Shown: piece after piece, positions 17,619 to 27,109 of the stretch
Layout of the letters: the number at the start of each line of letters is the position of its first letter
Position numbering within the stretch: position 1 is the first letter of the stretch
Assembly: GCF_028728205.1 (NCBI RefSeq)
Contig: NZ_JAQYUU010000003.1
Location: 124,001 to 188,000, forward strand
DNA length: 64,000 bases
Direction: 5' to 3'
Origin: Clostridium sp. 'White wine YQ'
GTDB lineage: Bacteria; Bacillota; Clostridia; Clostridiales; Clostridiaceae
Program-made: the position numbers and the translations under genes
Notes under the pieces: generated by a model
The model's input: only the letters and a program-made list of their open reading frames with translations
What the model was told of the DNA's origin: nothing
The model's database searches: none

Positions 17619-18470
17619 TTTCTTTTGTAATAACTCTTTTGGCGATACTTTAAACATACTTTTAAATGCCCTAAAAAAACTTGAATAATCATTAAAGCCA
17701 CATTGTAGATATACTCTAGTAATAGGTTCACCTAGTTTTATAAGATCACGTGCCATTAGTAGTCTTTTTTGCATTACATAATTATGAAGCGTATATCCTG
17801 TTTCCTTTTTAAACTTGTGCATTAGATAATATTTACTCAAATAAAACTTTTGAGATAATAACCCAATAGATAACTCTTTACTTAAGTTATTATTTATATA
17901 TTTTAGTATTTTCTCTATCTGCTTATCATACTTAAGTGTTTCCTCATCACTTATATACATATTCCCAAGATGAATTCTATTTAGATATATAATAAACTGA
18001 ATCAATAATGAATTACTTAAGATTTTATTTCCAAAATCTTTTGAATTAAAAGATGCTTCAAGAGACTCAATTATAAATTTTAGATCATTTCGCAATTTTT
18101 CTTCTAGTCTAATAATATTAAAACTTTTTTCACTAGCTAATTTAAAACATGTTGAAAGGTCACAGTTTTCATAGTTATGATTCTCTATAAACTTAGGATT
18201 AATCCAAATGACTATCCTATCATATATTTCACTAGATTCTATAACAGGTTTGTGAACATCATGATTATTTACTAATAATATATCCCATGGTTTTAAGCAG
18301 TACGCTTTTCCTTCTATTAAATAGGTTACCTTCCCTGATAAAAATATTATTATCTTATTGAAATCATGATAATGAAATTCGAATTCCTGGTTTTTTCTAT
18401 CTTTTAAGTGAAAAAGCTCAAAATCTCTTTTTAAATATCCTGATTTATTTCTATATTCATTCCCATCCAT
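17598..18470 (-). CDS. AraC-family transcriptional regulator
   Basis: 290 residues. The N-terminal ~140 form a cupin-like sensor domain (FHYHDFNKIIIFLSGKVTYLIEG, with a conserved histidine pair). The C-terminal ~100 carry two helix-turn-helix motifs: LSIGLLSQKFYLSKYYLMHKFK and a second one in ITRVYLQCGFNDYSSFFRAFK, with the family ending SPKELL. Such proteins usually sense a small sugar or metabolite and activate a neighbouring gene. The divergent neighbour here is murE-like, 143 bases away, which raises the possibility that it controls that gene. AGGAG precedes the ATG by about ten bases. The ligand is unknown. Confidence 0.88.
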   Translation of the reverse strand: MDGNEYRNKSGYLKRDFELFHLKDRKNQEFEFHYHDFNKIIIFLSGKVTYLIEGKAYCLKPWDILLVNNHDVHKPVIESSEIYDRIVIWINPKFIENHNYENCDLSTCFKLASEKSFNIIRLEEKLRNDLKFIIESLEASFNSKDFGNKILSNSLLIQFIIYLNRIHLGNMYISDEETLKYDKQIEKILKYINNNLSKELSIGLLSQKFYLSKYYLMHKFKKETGYTLHNYVMQKRLLMARDLIKLGEPITRVYLQCGFNDYSSFFRAFKSMFKVSPKELLQKKKETILR

Positions 18471-18613
18471 TAAGAAATAGCTCCTATAATCTTTTTATAT
18501 ACTTATTATATTAGAGCACTTTTTGCAATGTTTCAAGCAATAAATGCACTATATATTGCTAATGACCTGTATATAATGATAATATAAACCATTATATTTG
18601 TCGGAGGATTAAA

Positions 18614-20065
18614 ATGAAACTTTCTGAATTATTGAAGGATATAACTCCTGTCTTAATACAAGGAGATAATTCTATAGAAATCTCTGGTATCAGTTATGAC
18701 TCTAGAAAAGTTCAAAAGAATTTTTTATTTGTATGTATCAAGGGCGATACTGTTAATGGTAATGATTTTATATTTGATGCCATTAATAATGGTGCAATTG
18801 CGATCATAACTGATGAGAATTTTCCACCTGAAATAAATGATATTACTTTTATTAAAGTAAATGATAGTAAAATTGCACTAGCAAGTATTTCTAGCTTATT
18901 CTATAATGATCCTTCAAAAGAAATAGGCTTAGTAGGTGTTACTGGAACAAATGGTAAGACTACAGTTATACATTATATTGGTGATGTTCTTGAAGCCTAT
19001 GGAAATCCAACTGGATTAATTGGAACATTAGGCTATGAATTCAAAAATAAACAAATTAATATTGAAAGAATAAATCCAACTACCCCCGAATCACTAGAGC
19101 TACAAAATTTATTTAGGAATTTTATTGATTATGGAGCTAAAAATGTAGTTATGGAAGTTACCTCTTCTGCCCTATATAAAAATAGAGTTGACTTTTGTGA
19201 CTTTAACGTTGGTGTTTTTACAAATCTATCTCAAGATCATCTTGAAGTTCATGGAACTATGGAAAACTATAAGAATGAAAAATTAAAACTATTTCATAAG
19301 TGCACTCTAGGTGTTATTAATTTAGATGACAAATTCTCTAAGGAAATAATAGAAAAGGCTACTTGTAAAATTTTAACTTATGGCATAGATAAAGATGCTG
19401 ATATAAAGGCCAGCAAAATAAGATATAATAATGACTCTGTTACTTTTATTGTAACTTTAAAAGGAATAAGCAAAGAAATAACTATTAATATTCCTGGTAA
19501 GTTTACTGTTTACAATGCATTAGCCACTATCGGTGCATGCTATGGACTAGGTTTAGAAATTAATGAAATTCTTAACTTAGTTTCTACTATTAAAAATGTT
19601 CCTGGAAGACTTGAATTGATAAATAATAGCTTAAATAAAAATGTAATAATTGATTATGCTCATACTCCTGATGCCTTAGAAAAACTTTTAATGATGTCAA
19701 GACAGATAACAAAGGGTAAGATTATTGTAGTATTTGGATGTGGAGGGGATAGAGATAAATCTAAGAGAGGAATAATGGGTATGGCAGCAGGCGTATTATC
19801 AGATTATACAATAATAACTTCTGACAACCCCAGAACTGAAAACCCCCTAGACATAATTGAAGATATTGAAGAGGGAATGAATGTTATAAAAGCTAATCAT
19901 GAGAAAATTATCGACAGAAAAAAAGCTATAGAGAGGGGTTTAAGTCTTTTAAAAGATGATGACCTGCTAGTAATTGCAGGGAAAGGACATGAAGACTATC
20001 AAATTATAGGGAATACCAAAATACATTTTGATGATAGAGAAATTGTTCGAGAACTTTTAGGATAA
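18614..20065 (+). CDS. murE: UDP-N-acetylmuramyl-tripeptide synthetase, meso-diaminopimelate type
   Basis: Cytoplasmic Mur ligase that adds the third stem-peptide residue to UDP-MurNAc-L-Ala-D-Glu. The N-terminal domain binds the UDP substrate (SYDSRKVQKNFLFVCIKG). The ATP loop GTNGKTT is at residues 111-117, the central domain has HLEVHGTMENY, and DNPR at 404-407 is the motif of meso-DAP-adding enzymes; lysine enzymes differ here. The 483-residue length is usual. CGGAGG precedes the ATG. It is alone rather than in a cell-division cluster and is divergent from an AraC regulator, so it may be a second, regulated copy. A terminator follows. Confidence 0.92.
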   Translation: MKLSELLKDITPVLIQGDNSIEISGISYDSRKVQKNFLFVCIKGDTVNGNDFIFDAINNGAIAIITDENFPPEINDITFIKVNDSKIALASISSLFYNDPSKEIGLVGVTGTNGKTTVIHYIGDVLEAYGNPTGLIGTLGYEFKNKQINIERINPTTPESLELQNLFRNFIDYGAKNVVMEVTSSALYKNRVDFCDFNVGVFTNLSQDHLEVHGTMENYKNEKLKLFHKCTLGVINLDDKFSKEIIEKATCKILTYGIDKDADIKASKIRYNNDSVTFIVTLKGISKEITINIPGKFTVYNALATIGACYGLGLEINEILNLVSTIKNVPGRLELINNSLNKNVIIDYAHTPDALEKLLMMSRQITKGKIIVVFGCGGDRDKSKRGIMGMAAGVLSDYTIITSDNPRTENPLDIIEDIEEGMNVIKANHEKIIDRKKAIERGLSLLKDDDLLVIAGKGHEDYQIIGNTKIHFDDREIVRELLG

Positions 20066-20086
20066 AAGATATCATAAAATAAAACT

Positions 20087-20124
20087 GGACTAACTAAGAT
20101 TTAATGTTACTTCTTAGTTAGTCC
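20087..20124 (+). terminator. Terminator between murE and proA (convergent)
   Basis: A 13-base-pair stem GGACTAACTAAGA/TCTTAGTTAGTCC with a 12-base loop lies between the ends of two convergent genes. The T-rich tail is weak, so efficiency is uncertain. Confidence 0.75.
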
Positions 20125-20130
20125 TTATTA

Positions 20131-21375
20131 TTATCTCACTTGGCCTTCACCATATATAATATATTTTATTGTGGTTAATTCATTTAATCCCATTGGTCCC
20201 CTAGCATGTAATTTTTGAGTGCTAATTCCTATCTCTGCTCCAAAACCAAATTCAAAACCATCTGTAAATCTAGTAGACGCATTTACATAAACTGCAGCTG
20301 CATCTATTTCTCTCAAAAACTTCTGAGAATTAAAATAATTAGTGGTAACAATTGCCTCAGAATGCTTTGTACCATGTTCATTTATATGGTCAATGGCTTC
20401 TTCTAGAGAGTCTACAATTTTTATTGCTATAATGTAGTCTGAAAATTCTTTATCCCAATCTTCTTCAGTTGCTCTTACAGCACTTGGGATATACTTAAGT
20501 GTTCTATCACAAGCTCTTATCTCAACATTATATTCTTTAAGCCCACTATATGCTAATGGAAGAAATTCTTCTGCAACTTTCTCATGAACTAGCAAAGTTT
20601 CACAAGCATTACATACTGCTGGCCTACTACATTTGGCATTAATCAATATATTTTTGGCCATCTCTAAATCTGTTTCACTATCAACATAAACATGGCAATT
20701 TCCTACTCCTGTTTGTATAACTGGAATATTTGAGTTTTCTACTACAGATTTTATTAGTCCTGCTCCACCTCTAGGAATTAAAACATCAATATATTCATTT
20801 AACCTCATCATTTCTCTTGCTGTTTCCCTACTAGTATCTTCAACAAGTTGAACACAATTCCTTGGAAATCCTACTGACTCTAGGGCATCTCCTATTACTT
20901 TTACAATGGCCTTATTAGAATTAATTGCTTCACTTCCGCCACGTAAAATTACTGCATTTCCTGTTTTCAAACATAGGGCTGCTGCATCTAAAGTTACATT
21001 TGGTCTTGCTTCATAAATAATCCCTATAACTCCAAGAGGAACTCTTTGCTTTCCTATTTGAAGTCCTGCTTTATTCTTCCACATTCCAATTACTTCTCCA
21101 ACTGGATCTGGTAAAGCAGCCACTTCAATTGCACCTTTGGCCATATCTTCTATCCTTACATCTATAAGAGTAAGTCTATCTAACATGGCTTTTGTAATAT
21201 TTTTTTCTCTAGCAGCTATTAAATCTTTATCGTTCTCATTAATTATCTCTTGCTTTTTTGCTAGTAAGAGCTCTCCGATCTTTTCCAAAGCTTCATTCTT
21301 AGCTTTTGTTGACACCGTAGCTAAAAACCTTGCTGCTTTTTGAGCTTCCTTTCCCTTTAAGATTAATTCTTCCAT
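20131..21375 (-). CDS. proA: Gamma-glutamyl phosphate reductase
   Basis: Second enzyme of proline synthesis: it reduces glutamyl-5-phosphate to the semialdehyde with NADPH. The 414-residue length is typical. Visible family signatures are [43 protein letters not shown], and [15 protein letters not shown], which holds the catalytic cysteine. The C-terminus has [22 protein letters not shown]. It is 4 bases downstream of proB, forming the standard proBA operon. The first enzyme channels an unstable intermediate to this one, so the adjacency is functional. Confidence 0.96.
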   Translation of the reverse strand: MEELILKGKEAQKAARFLATVSTKAKNEALEKIGELLLAKKQEIINENDKDLIAAREKNITKAMLDRLTLIDVRIEDMAKGAIEVAALPDPVGEVIGMWKNKAGLQIGKQRVPLGVIGIIYEARPNVTLDAAALCLKTGNAVILRGGSEAINSNKAIVKVIGDALESVGFPRNCVQLVEDTSRETAREMMRLNEYIDVLIPRGGAGLIKSVVENSNIPVIQTGVGNCHVYVDSETDLEMAKNILINAKCSRPAVCNACETLLVHEKVAEEFLPLAYSGLKEYNVEIRACDRTLKYIPSAVRATEEDWDKEFSDYIIAIKIVDSLEEAIDHINEHGTKHSEAIVTTNYFNSQKFLREIDAAAVYVNASTRFTDGFEFGFGAEIGISTQKLHARGPMGLNELTTIKYIIYGEGQVR

Positions 21376-21379
21376 GTAA

Positions 21380-22198
21380 CTATTCCCCCTTTTTATTAAT
21401 AAATAATGTTCCTATTTCCTCACCTTGGATTATGTCAATAAGTATACTTGGATCTTTTCCATTTGCAAGAACCATACCTACTCCAGCATCTATCGCCACT
21501 TTTGCTGCATCAAGCTTGGTTTTCATTCCACCAGTACCTTGGGCTGAACCAGCTCCACCTGCACACTCCTCAAGTTCTGGAGTTATTTCATATATTTCTT
21601 TTAGCATTTTAGAATCTTTATTAACCCTAGGATCCGAATCATAAAATCCATCTATATCAGATAATATTATTAGTAAATCTGCATTAACTAACTTAGCTAC
21701 TATAGCAGAAAGATTATCGTTATCCCCGAAATTAAGCATGTTTCTTATCTCATCAATAGATACAGTATCATTTTCATTAACTACAGGTATAATTCCCTTT
21801 TCTAACAAGGTTTCAAAAGTATTAACTACATTACTTCTTATATGCTCATCTTCAACAACAGCTCTAGTTAATAATATTTGTCCAACTACATTACCATATT
21901 CTCCAAATAACTTACTGTAGATATGCATTAGCTCACATTGTCCTACAGCTGCTATCGCTTGCTTTTCTCTTATGGATTCTGGTCTTTCTTTTAAATTAAG
22001 CTTGCTGCATCCAACCCCAATTGCTCCTGATGATACAAGGATTATTTCTTTGTCTTGATTATTTAGATCAGATAAAACCCTTGCAAGTTTATCTATCCTT
22101 CCTAAATTAATCTTCCCGTTATCATATGTAAGTGTTGATGTACCAACTTTAACAACTATTCTTTTACTATTTTTAATTACTTTTCTCCCCCAACTCAA
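21380..22198 (-). CDS. proB: Glutamate 5-kinase, short form without PUA domain
   Basis: First enzyme of proline synthesis, phosphorylating L-glutamate; usually feedback-inhibited by proline. The 272-residue product covers the amino-acid-kinase domain ([10 protein letters not shown] at the N-terminus, [37 protein letters not shown]) and stops before the C-terminal PUA domain found in the ~370-residue enzymes. Short forms are common in Clostridia. No ATG is available. The TTG at 22196-22198 follows AAGGGGG by nine bases and is the likely start. No proline T-box is seen in the 216 bases upstream. Confidence 0.94.
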   Translation of the reverse strand: MSWGRKVIKNSKRIVVKVGTSTLTYDNGKINLGRIDKLARVLSDLNNQDKEIILVSSGAIGVGCSKLNLKERPESIREKQAIAAVGQCELMHIYSKLFGEYGNVVGQILLTRAVVEDEHIRSNVVNTFETLLEKGIIPVVNENDTVSIDEIRNMLNFGDNDNLSAIVAKLVNADLLIILSDIDGFYDSDPRVNKDSKMLKEIYEITPELEECAGGAGSAQGTGGMKTKLDAAKVAIDAGVGMVLANGKDPSILIDIIQGEEIGTLFINKKGE

Positions 22199-22283
22199 GC
22201 TATGATGCCCCCTTCATTTTTATATTATCTTTCGAATAAATTTTTTTCTATTATAACACACTTATTTAATATTACACATATTT

Positions 22284-22389
22284 ATATAGGGTTTTTTATA
22301 GGAAACTTAACTTATACTTGTTTGAAAATGTCGGCTTCTGGACATTTTCAGGCATGAATAAGTTATTAGTTGAACTTAAAACCCTATAT
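22284..22389. repeat. Large nested inverted repeat of unknown function
   Basis: Outer arms ATATAGGGTTTT (22284-22295) and AAAACCCTATAT (22378-22389) enclose a weaker middle pairing and an inner perfect hairpin GAAAATGTC/GACATTTTC (22324-22349). It lies between two genes transcribed leftwards. It could be a miniature mobile element, a structured RNA or a terminator of the dehydrogenase gene. Confidence 0.6.
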
Positions 22390-22414
22390 TCATAAGTTTT
22401 TTCTATTTTACTAT

Positions 22415-23287
22415 TTAAATAACAACCATTGCTCCACCATTTACATGAATTGTTGCTCCATTAATAAATGATGCATCCTGAGATGCTAAAAATATGTATG
22501 CACCTGCAAGTTCTATAGGTTGTGCTGCCCTTCCCAATGGATTGTCAGTGCCGAATTTTTCAACTTTCTTTTCATCGAAAGATGATGGAATTAATGGGGT
22601 CCAAACTGGTCCTGGGGCTACTGCATTAACTCTTATCCCTTTACTTGATAAATTAGTTGCTAATGATCTTGTTAATGTTGTTAATGCCCCTTTTGTACTT
22701 GAGTAGTCAATTAATGTTTCATGCCCATTATATGCAGTAATTGAGGTTGTTATTATTATTGAATCCCCTTTTTTCATATGTGTAATGGCTTCTTGAATTA
22801 TGAAAAATGCACCAAATACATTGGTTTCAAATGTTTTTCTTAATTGTTCTTCACTTATGTCTTCTATCTTATTTTGTGGGAATTGAACTGCTGCATTACT
22901 AACTAATATGTTTATGCTTGAAAATCTATTTATAGTTTCTGTAATTGCTGTAGTACAAAAGTCCTTTTTAGTTATGTCACCCTTAACTAAAAGGCACTCT
23001 CCTCCAATAGCTTCAATTTCACTTTTTGTTTTCAAAGCATCTTCTTCTTCATTAAAATATACAATTGATACTTTAGCTCCCTCTTTTGCAGCTGCAATTG
23101 ATACAGCTCTCCCAATTCCACTGTCCCCACCTGTTATTAGCATAACTTTGTCTTTAAGCCTTCCACTACTTATACTATATCCCTGAGCTTGATATATTGG
23201 CAGTGGATTCATATCCTTTTCGATTCCTGGTTGAATCCCTTGATGCTGAGCAGGAAATTTTGTTGGGAAATTTGTTGATTCATTCAT
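22415..23287 (-). CDS. Short-chain dehydrogenase, general-stress (YhdF/YhxC-like) type
   Basis: 290-residue SDR. A 40-residue N-terminal extension (FPAQHQGIQPGIEKDMNPLP) is characteristic of the YhdF/YhxC/general stress protein 39 group. It is followed by TGGDSGIG (about 53-60), NAA (NVSNAAVQ region), the catalytic ITTSITAY, and YSSTKGA, giving the Tyr-x-x-x-Lys pair. The C-terminal NGATIHVNGG is the usual SDR end. Reactions of this group are poorly known (small alcohols or glucose have been suggested for relatives). A strong AGGAGG site precedes the ATG. The gene stands alone. Confidence 0.88.
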   Translation of the reverse strand: MNESTNFPTKFPAQHQGIQPGIEKDMNPLPIYQAQGYSISSGRLKDKVMLITGGDSGIGRAVSIAAAKEGAKVSIVYFNEEEDALKTKSEIEAIGGECLLVKGDITKKDFCTTAITETINRFSSINILVSNAAVQFPQNKIEDISEEQLRKTFETNVFGAFFIIQEAITHMKKGDSIIITTSITAYNGHETLIDYSSTKGALTTLTRSLATNLSSKGIRVNAVAPGPVWTPLIPSSFDEKKVEKFGTDNPLGRAAQPIELAGAYIFLASQDASFINGATIHVNGGAMVVI

Positions 23288-23354
23288 TTCAATTTACCTC
23301 CTTAAAAAAACCTAAAGTTATTATTTTCTAAAAGGAGTGTTTTTAATACACAAA

Positions 23355-23380
23355 AAGACGAAACTTAATAATTTCGTCTT
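23355..23380 (-). terminator. Terminator after the HD-GYP gene
   Basis: A stem AAGACGAAA/TTTCGTCTT with an eight-base loop is followed by five T on the minus strand, 33 bases beyond the stop codon. Confidence 0.82.
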
Positions 23381-23412
23381 ATGACATAGACTTTAAAATA
23401 TTTATTTTTCTC

Positions 23413-24645
23413 TTATAAATTGGAAGTTACGCATTTTAACACTTCAAATGCTTTTGGACACAATTTATTGTTTTCTACCATTTTACCTATAATCTCTAAG
23501 CACTTTTCTCGTTTCAAACCTCTTCTATATGGTCTATCCTCAGCTAATGCTTGATATATATCACAAATAGCTAAAAGTCTTTGTTCTTCACCTAATTCAT
23601 TATGTTTTAATTCTCTACTGTATCCTGTTCCATCTAGCTTCTCATGGTGGCTTATAGCCCATTCTCTTATGTCATTTATACTTGTTATTGGTTTTAATAC
23701 TAAATCTGTATATACAACGTGAGTTTTAACTACTTTATATTCCATATCCGTTAACGCACCATTTTTGTTAATATATTTGATTGGAACTGCTAATTTCCCT
23801 ATATCATGTAATAGTCCTGCAATCTTTAATTTCATGGCTTTATTTTCATCATAGCCTTTATATTTCCCCATAGTATATGCTAATTCTGATATGCCTCTCG
23901 AATGCATTGCAGTAAAAGAACTTCTTATATCTATAATTTCAGCATATACTTCTGCAACTTGCAAGAATTCATAAGTATTAAGACTTTCTTTAATTATTGG
24001 TTTATTGCTCTCCATCCACTTATCCATGAAATCTGGATCATTTAATCCTCTCCATAATGTCTTTTTAGAAATCACTTGTATCACAGCTTTTCCAACACTT
24101 GAAGATACATATTTATCAATATCGTTAGTCAATATACTTATTATCCACTTATAATCTTCTGGGCTACATTCTATATAATTAGAATCTATAAAATCACTAA
24201 TCTTTAATATTTGACTCATTAAAGGTATTTGTTCACCTGCTAACCCAAAGGGGCCAGTTCCATCATAATTTTCATGATGATACTTTACATATTCAGCTAT
24301 TTTTTCAATTTTAGGTATATTACTTATGAGCCTTGCCCCTTCTAAGCAATGTTCTCTAGTTATCGATTCCTCATCATATTCCATAAATGCTACCTTTGTT
24401 AGTCCCAAGTCATGAAGATATGCTGCTATATATAGATTTTTCAAATCCTCTTCATTTAAACGCATTTCTTTTGCAATATTTAATGCTATAAATGTTGTTC
24501 CCTTTGAATGGCTTATATAGTCATCCTTATTGTTCATTTTTTTAATTCCATCAATATGCTCTCTAATAGTTGAGTTATTTGCAATTTCACTCAAACTCAC
24601 TGTAATTACCAAGGACTCTATAATCTCATCTATACCTACCTTCAT
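23413..24645 (-). CDS. Protein with two HD/HD-GYP-type domains, probable cyclic-di-GMP phosphodiesterase
   Basis: 410 residues made of two related hydrolase halves. The first half has YLHDLG, an EHCLEGARLI segment and HHENYDGTGPFG. The second has LLHDIGK, KTHVVYTDLVL, HHEKLDGTGYS and the end CDIYQALAEDRPYR, which is the fuller HD-GYP signature. HD-GYP enzymes cleave cyclic-di-GMP using a bi- or trinuclear iron centre. The second domain looks catalytically complete; the first also keeps the HD dyad and a GxGP variant. No receiver or membrane domain is present, so input may be by protein contact. It is monocistronic, with the terminator at 23355-23380. Confidence 0.85.
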   Translation of the reverse strand: MKVGIDEIIESLVITVSLSEIANNSTIREHIDGIKKMNNKDDYISHSKGTTFIALNIAKEMRLNEEDLKNLYIAAYLHDLGLTKVAFMEYDEESITREHCLEGARLISNIPKIEKIAEYVKYHHENYDGTGPFGLAGEQIPLMSQILKISDFIDSNYIECSPEDYKWIISILTNDIDKYVSSSVGKAVIQVISKKTLWRGLNDPDFMDKWMESNKPIIKESLNTYEFLQVAEVYAEIIDIRSSFTAMHSRGISELAYTMGKYKGYDENKAMKLKIAGLLHDIGKLAVPIKYINKNGALTDMEYKVVKTHVVYTDLVLKPITSINDIREWAISHHEKLDGTGYSRELKHNELGEEQRLLAICDIYQALAEDRPYRRGLKREKCLEIIGKMVENNKLCPKAFEVLKCVTSNL

Positions 24646-24811
24646 TTAATCACCTACCTTATGCGTATAATTATTTTACATCAAAATTCTCTGTTTTAAA
24701 ACATAATATTACATTTCTATATCCATTTTTTTGTCTTTTTAATATTTATTTATAATTATATATTACTCAAATGTATATATAATACTTACATACCTACATA
24801 TGGAATGCTTA

Positions 24812-24840
24812 TTGAAAAACCAAAACCCCTATGTTAAAAT
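24812..24840 (+). promoter_or_regulatory. Probable housekeeping promoter of the ridA operon
   Basis: TTGAAA (24812-24817) and TAAAAT (24835-24840) are separated by 17 bases, upstream of the RidA gene. Confidence 0.65.
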
Positions 24841-24893
24841 TTAATTCAGACAATTACAATAAAATTACTATGGAATTATAAGGAGGGATATAA

Positions 24894-25274
24894 ATGAATA
24901 AAGAAATTATTTCTACAAACAGCGCTCCTGGAGCTATAGGACCTTATTCTCAAGGTGTAAAAATCGGAGAATTGATATATACTTCAGGCCAAATTCCACT
25001 AAATCCTAAAACAGGTGAAATTCCAGAAACTATTCAAGAACAAACTAAGCAATCTTTAGAAAATTGTAAAGCCATACTTGAAGCTGGCGGAACTAGCTTG
25101 GATAATGTTTTTAAGACTACTGTCTTTCTTTCTGACATGAATGACTTTGTTTCTATGAACGAAGTATATGCATCATATTTTCCAAACAACCCACCTGCAA
25201 GAAGTGCAGTTCAAGTAGCTAGATTACCTAAGGATGTAAAAATAGAAATAGAGATGATAGCTATTTCTAAATAA
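24894..25274 (+). CDS. ridA: RidA-family enamine/imine deaminase
   Basis: 126 residues, the standard length of the YjgF/YER057c/UK114 family. It hydrolyses reactive 2-aminoacrylate and related imines released by PLP enzymes, protecting metabolism. Diagnostic stretches are [12 protein letters not shown] near the N-terminus, [14 protein letters not shown], and [22 protein letters not shown], with the substrate-binding arginine in the PARSA motif. AAGGAGG precedes the ATG at eight bases. The TSCPD gene follows after 45 bases in the same direction, and the pair share a terminator. Confidence 0.94.
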   Translation: MNKEIISTNSAPGAIGPYSQGVKIGELIYTSGQIPLNPKTGEIPETIQEQTKQSLENCKAILEAGGTSLDNVFKTTVFLSDMNDFVSMNEVYASYFPNNPPARSAVQVARLPKDVKIEIEMIAISK

Positions 25275-25319
25275 TATATACTAATATACTATAACTTAAA
25301 GATAAAAAGGGGATTTAAA

Positions 25320-25565
25320 ATGAACTTTACTACTTCTGGCGTATGCGCTAAAGAAATCATTTTTGATATTGAAGATAATAAACTTAAGAACGTTTCTTAT
25401 GTAGGTGGATGTAACGGAAATTTAAAAGGAATTGGAGTGTTAGTTGAAGGGATGGAAGTTAATGATGTAATTTCTAAACTTAAAGGTATGACTTGTAAAG
25501 ATAAATCAACATCTTGTCCTGATCAATTGGCAAAAGCTCTTGAAACCTATTTAAGTTCAAAGTAA
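25320..25565 (+). CDS. TSCPD-domain protein (TIGR03905-like)
   Basis: 81-residue protein with the TSCPD domain shared with the C-terminus of vitamin B12-dependent ribonucleotide reductases. The conserved pattern is visible: TSGVCAKEIIFDIEDNKL, GGCNGNLKGI, and the defining TSCPDQLAKAL at the C-terminus. Four cysteines at about residues 9, 31, 59 and 66 suggest metal binding. The function of the stand-alone form is not established. It follows ridA in a two-gene unit, with AAAAAGGGG as its ribosome site. The family is common in Clostridia. Confidence 0.88.
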   Translation: MNFTTSGVCAKEIIFDIEDNKLKNVSYVGGCNGNLKGIGVLVEGMEVNDVISKLKGMTCKDKSTSCPDQLAKALETYLSSK

Positions 25566-25572
25566 TATTTAA

Positions 25573-25602
25573 CCTCCCTTTAAAAATACGTTTAAAGGGA
25601 GG
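25573..25602 (+). terminator. Terminator after ridA/TSCPD genes
   Basis: A stem CCTCCCTTTAAA/TTTAAAGGGAGG is followed by CTTTTATTT. It abuts the 3' end of the convergent LysR gene. Confidence 0.88.
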
Positions 25603-25609
25603 CTTTTAT

Positions 25610-26488
25610 TTATATATAGTCATTTTTGTATTCTTTTAATTCTTTTATGAACATCTTTAAGGCCTTAGAATATATTATTCCTTCAGGCATAATATATGTA
25701 AAGTCTCTATTGTACTCTTGATCTAATTCAAAAATCTCTAGTTCACCTTCTGCTGCATCCTTTTCTACTACTAAATAAGATATTAATGTTACTCCTAATC
25801 TATTTTTAACAGCTTCCTTAACTGCATAATTGCTTCCTAGTACTATTGTATGCTTCGGTTCAATATGATTTTTCTCAAGAAACATATTTAAATACTGTTT
25901 AGTTCCAGAACCCGGCTCCCTGCTTATCCAAGTTGCATTTTCTAATGAGCCATTTTCTTCAAAGTAATTCTTAGGAACTGCTACCACAAGCCTATCCTTT
26001 GCAAATATTCCTGATTTTATATTAGTGTTATAAGTTATTAATCCCTCTACTAATCCTACATCCAACTGTAACTTACTCACCTTTTCGCATATAGACGATG
26101 TATTTTCAATAGATATCTCTAAAGCTAATTCTGGATACCTTTTATTAAATTCTCCCAAAAACCTTGGAAGGAAAAACTCACCTATAGTTAAACTTGCTCC
26201 TATCTTAAGCAAGCCAGTTACTCTTACTTGAGAATCTATAAACTCTTCTTTAGTTTTCTCTATTATATTTATGATCTTTTTAGCTCGCTCATATAATATG
26301 ACTCCATCTTTAGTTATAATGATATTCTTTTGTTCTTTAGATCTCATAATTAATGTTGTATTAAAATAATTTTCTAAGTTTTTAATATGAACACTTACAC
26401 TCGGTTGTGATATGGATATTTCTTTAGCTGCCTTAGTAAAATTCTTTAATTCTACTACTGCGATAAATGTTTTTAATTCTTCAATCAT
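25610..26488 (-). CDS. LysR-family transcriptional regulator
   Basis: 292 residues. The N-terminal winged helix is clear (FIAVVELKNFTKAAKEISISQPSVSVHIKNLE, about residues 8-40). It is followed by the linker helix and a two-lobed effector domain from about 90 (LKIGASLTIGEFFLPRFL, then VGLVEG, then SREPGSGTKQ). The sequence of the effector domain resembles the CysL/YwfK-like branch, but the ligand cannot be named. LysR proteins usually act on a divergent neighbour; here the divergent gene is the small protein at 26621. AAGGA precedes the ATG. Confidence 0.9.
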   Translation of the reverse strand: MIEELKTFIAVVELKNFTKAAKEISISQPSVSVHIKNLENYFNTTLIMRSKEQKNIIITKDGVILYERAKKIINIIEKTKEEFIDSQVRVTGLLKIGASLTIGEFFLPRFLGEFNKRYPELALEISIENTSSICEKVSKLQLDVGLVEGLITYNTNIKSGIFAKDRLVVAVPKNYFEENGSLENATWISREPGSGTKQYLNMFLEKNHIEPKHTIVLGSNYAVKEAVKNRLGVTLISYLVVEKDAAEGELEIFELDQEYNRDFTYIMPEGIIYSKALKMFIKELKEYKNDYI

Positions 26489-26620
26489 TATATATTCATT
26501 CCTTAATCTACTATTTCTTTTTCTAATTAAATTTTATACCAAAAAAAATAATTATGAAATTGTATTTTATATTTATAAACATTATAAAAAGTGGAGAGAC
26601 TATTTTATGAGGTGATTTTT

Positions 26621-26971
26621 GTGTATAGTAACGTTGGAGTAAATTTAAATAAGGAATTGACATATTTGTCAAAAAGAAAAAGAATACCTAGAGCAAAACA
26701 TGCTAATACTAACTACTGTTGTGAGGAAAGTTTACTAGAAACTTTAGAAAACAAATATTCTAGTGATATGGCAAACATTGTAGATTTTATTAAAGATAAG
26801 GCTAAAACTTTCAAGTCATCATTTAGCAATAATAACAACACTAACAATACTCAATCCCATATAGAATGTTGCAGTTCTAAGAGTAAAATGGATATGAAAA
26901 ACATGGCATTAATGGGCATAGGAGCTTTAGCAGTAGTATATGGTATAAAAGCCTTAGCTAGACATAGATAA
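26621..26971 (+). CDS. Small protein with C-terminal membrane segment, unknown function
   Basis: 116 residues, not recognised. The start is chosen as the GTG at 26621-26623 because GAGGTGA lies six bases before it; the frame itself opens 30 bases earlier without a site. Features seen are a basic stretch (SKRKRIPRAKHANT), two cysteine pairs (CCEE near 37 and CCSS near 85), an asparagine-rich linker, and a C-terminal hydrophobic segment (MALMGIGALAVVYGIKALA) with a short basic tail, suggesting a tail-anchored protein. It is divergent from the LysR gene. No function is proposed. Confidence 0.62.
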   Translation: MYSNVGVNLNKELTYLSKRKRIPRAKHANTNYCCEESLLETLENKYSSDMANIVDFIKDKAKTFKSSFSNNNNTNNTQSHIECCSSKSKMDMKNMALMGIGALAVVYGIKALARHR

Positions 26972-26996
26972 ATAGACACAATTTTCAGAAAGTTTG

Positions 26997-27025
26997 TTGA
27001 ATAAATCTAAGGTTTATGCTATAAT
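26997..27025 (+). promoter_or_regulatory. Promoter upstream of the structured segment
   Basis: TTGAAT (26997-27002) and a perfect TATAAT (27020-27025) are spaced by 17 bases. Transcription would begin near 27032 and enter the structured region. Confidence 0.65.
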
Positions 27026-27109
27026 ATTTGCAAGAAGTAACTCTACTTCTTGCAATTCCTTACTCATTAAATACTTTAACATTGTTAATTAATTTAAAAG
27101 TTAATTATA

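Noticed and set aside
20131-22198. Loss of the PUA domain in proB as a truncation.
   Set aside because: The short form is common in Clostridia, and proA follows immediately with intact reading frame and operon structure.
22199-22283. A proline T-box or other riboswitch upstream of proB.
   Set aside because: The diagnostic TGGNACCGCG-type T-box sequence is absent from the minus strand between proB and the next gene.
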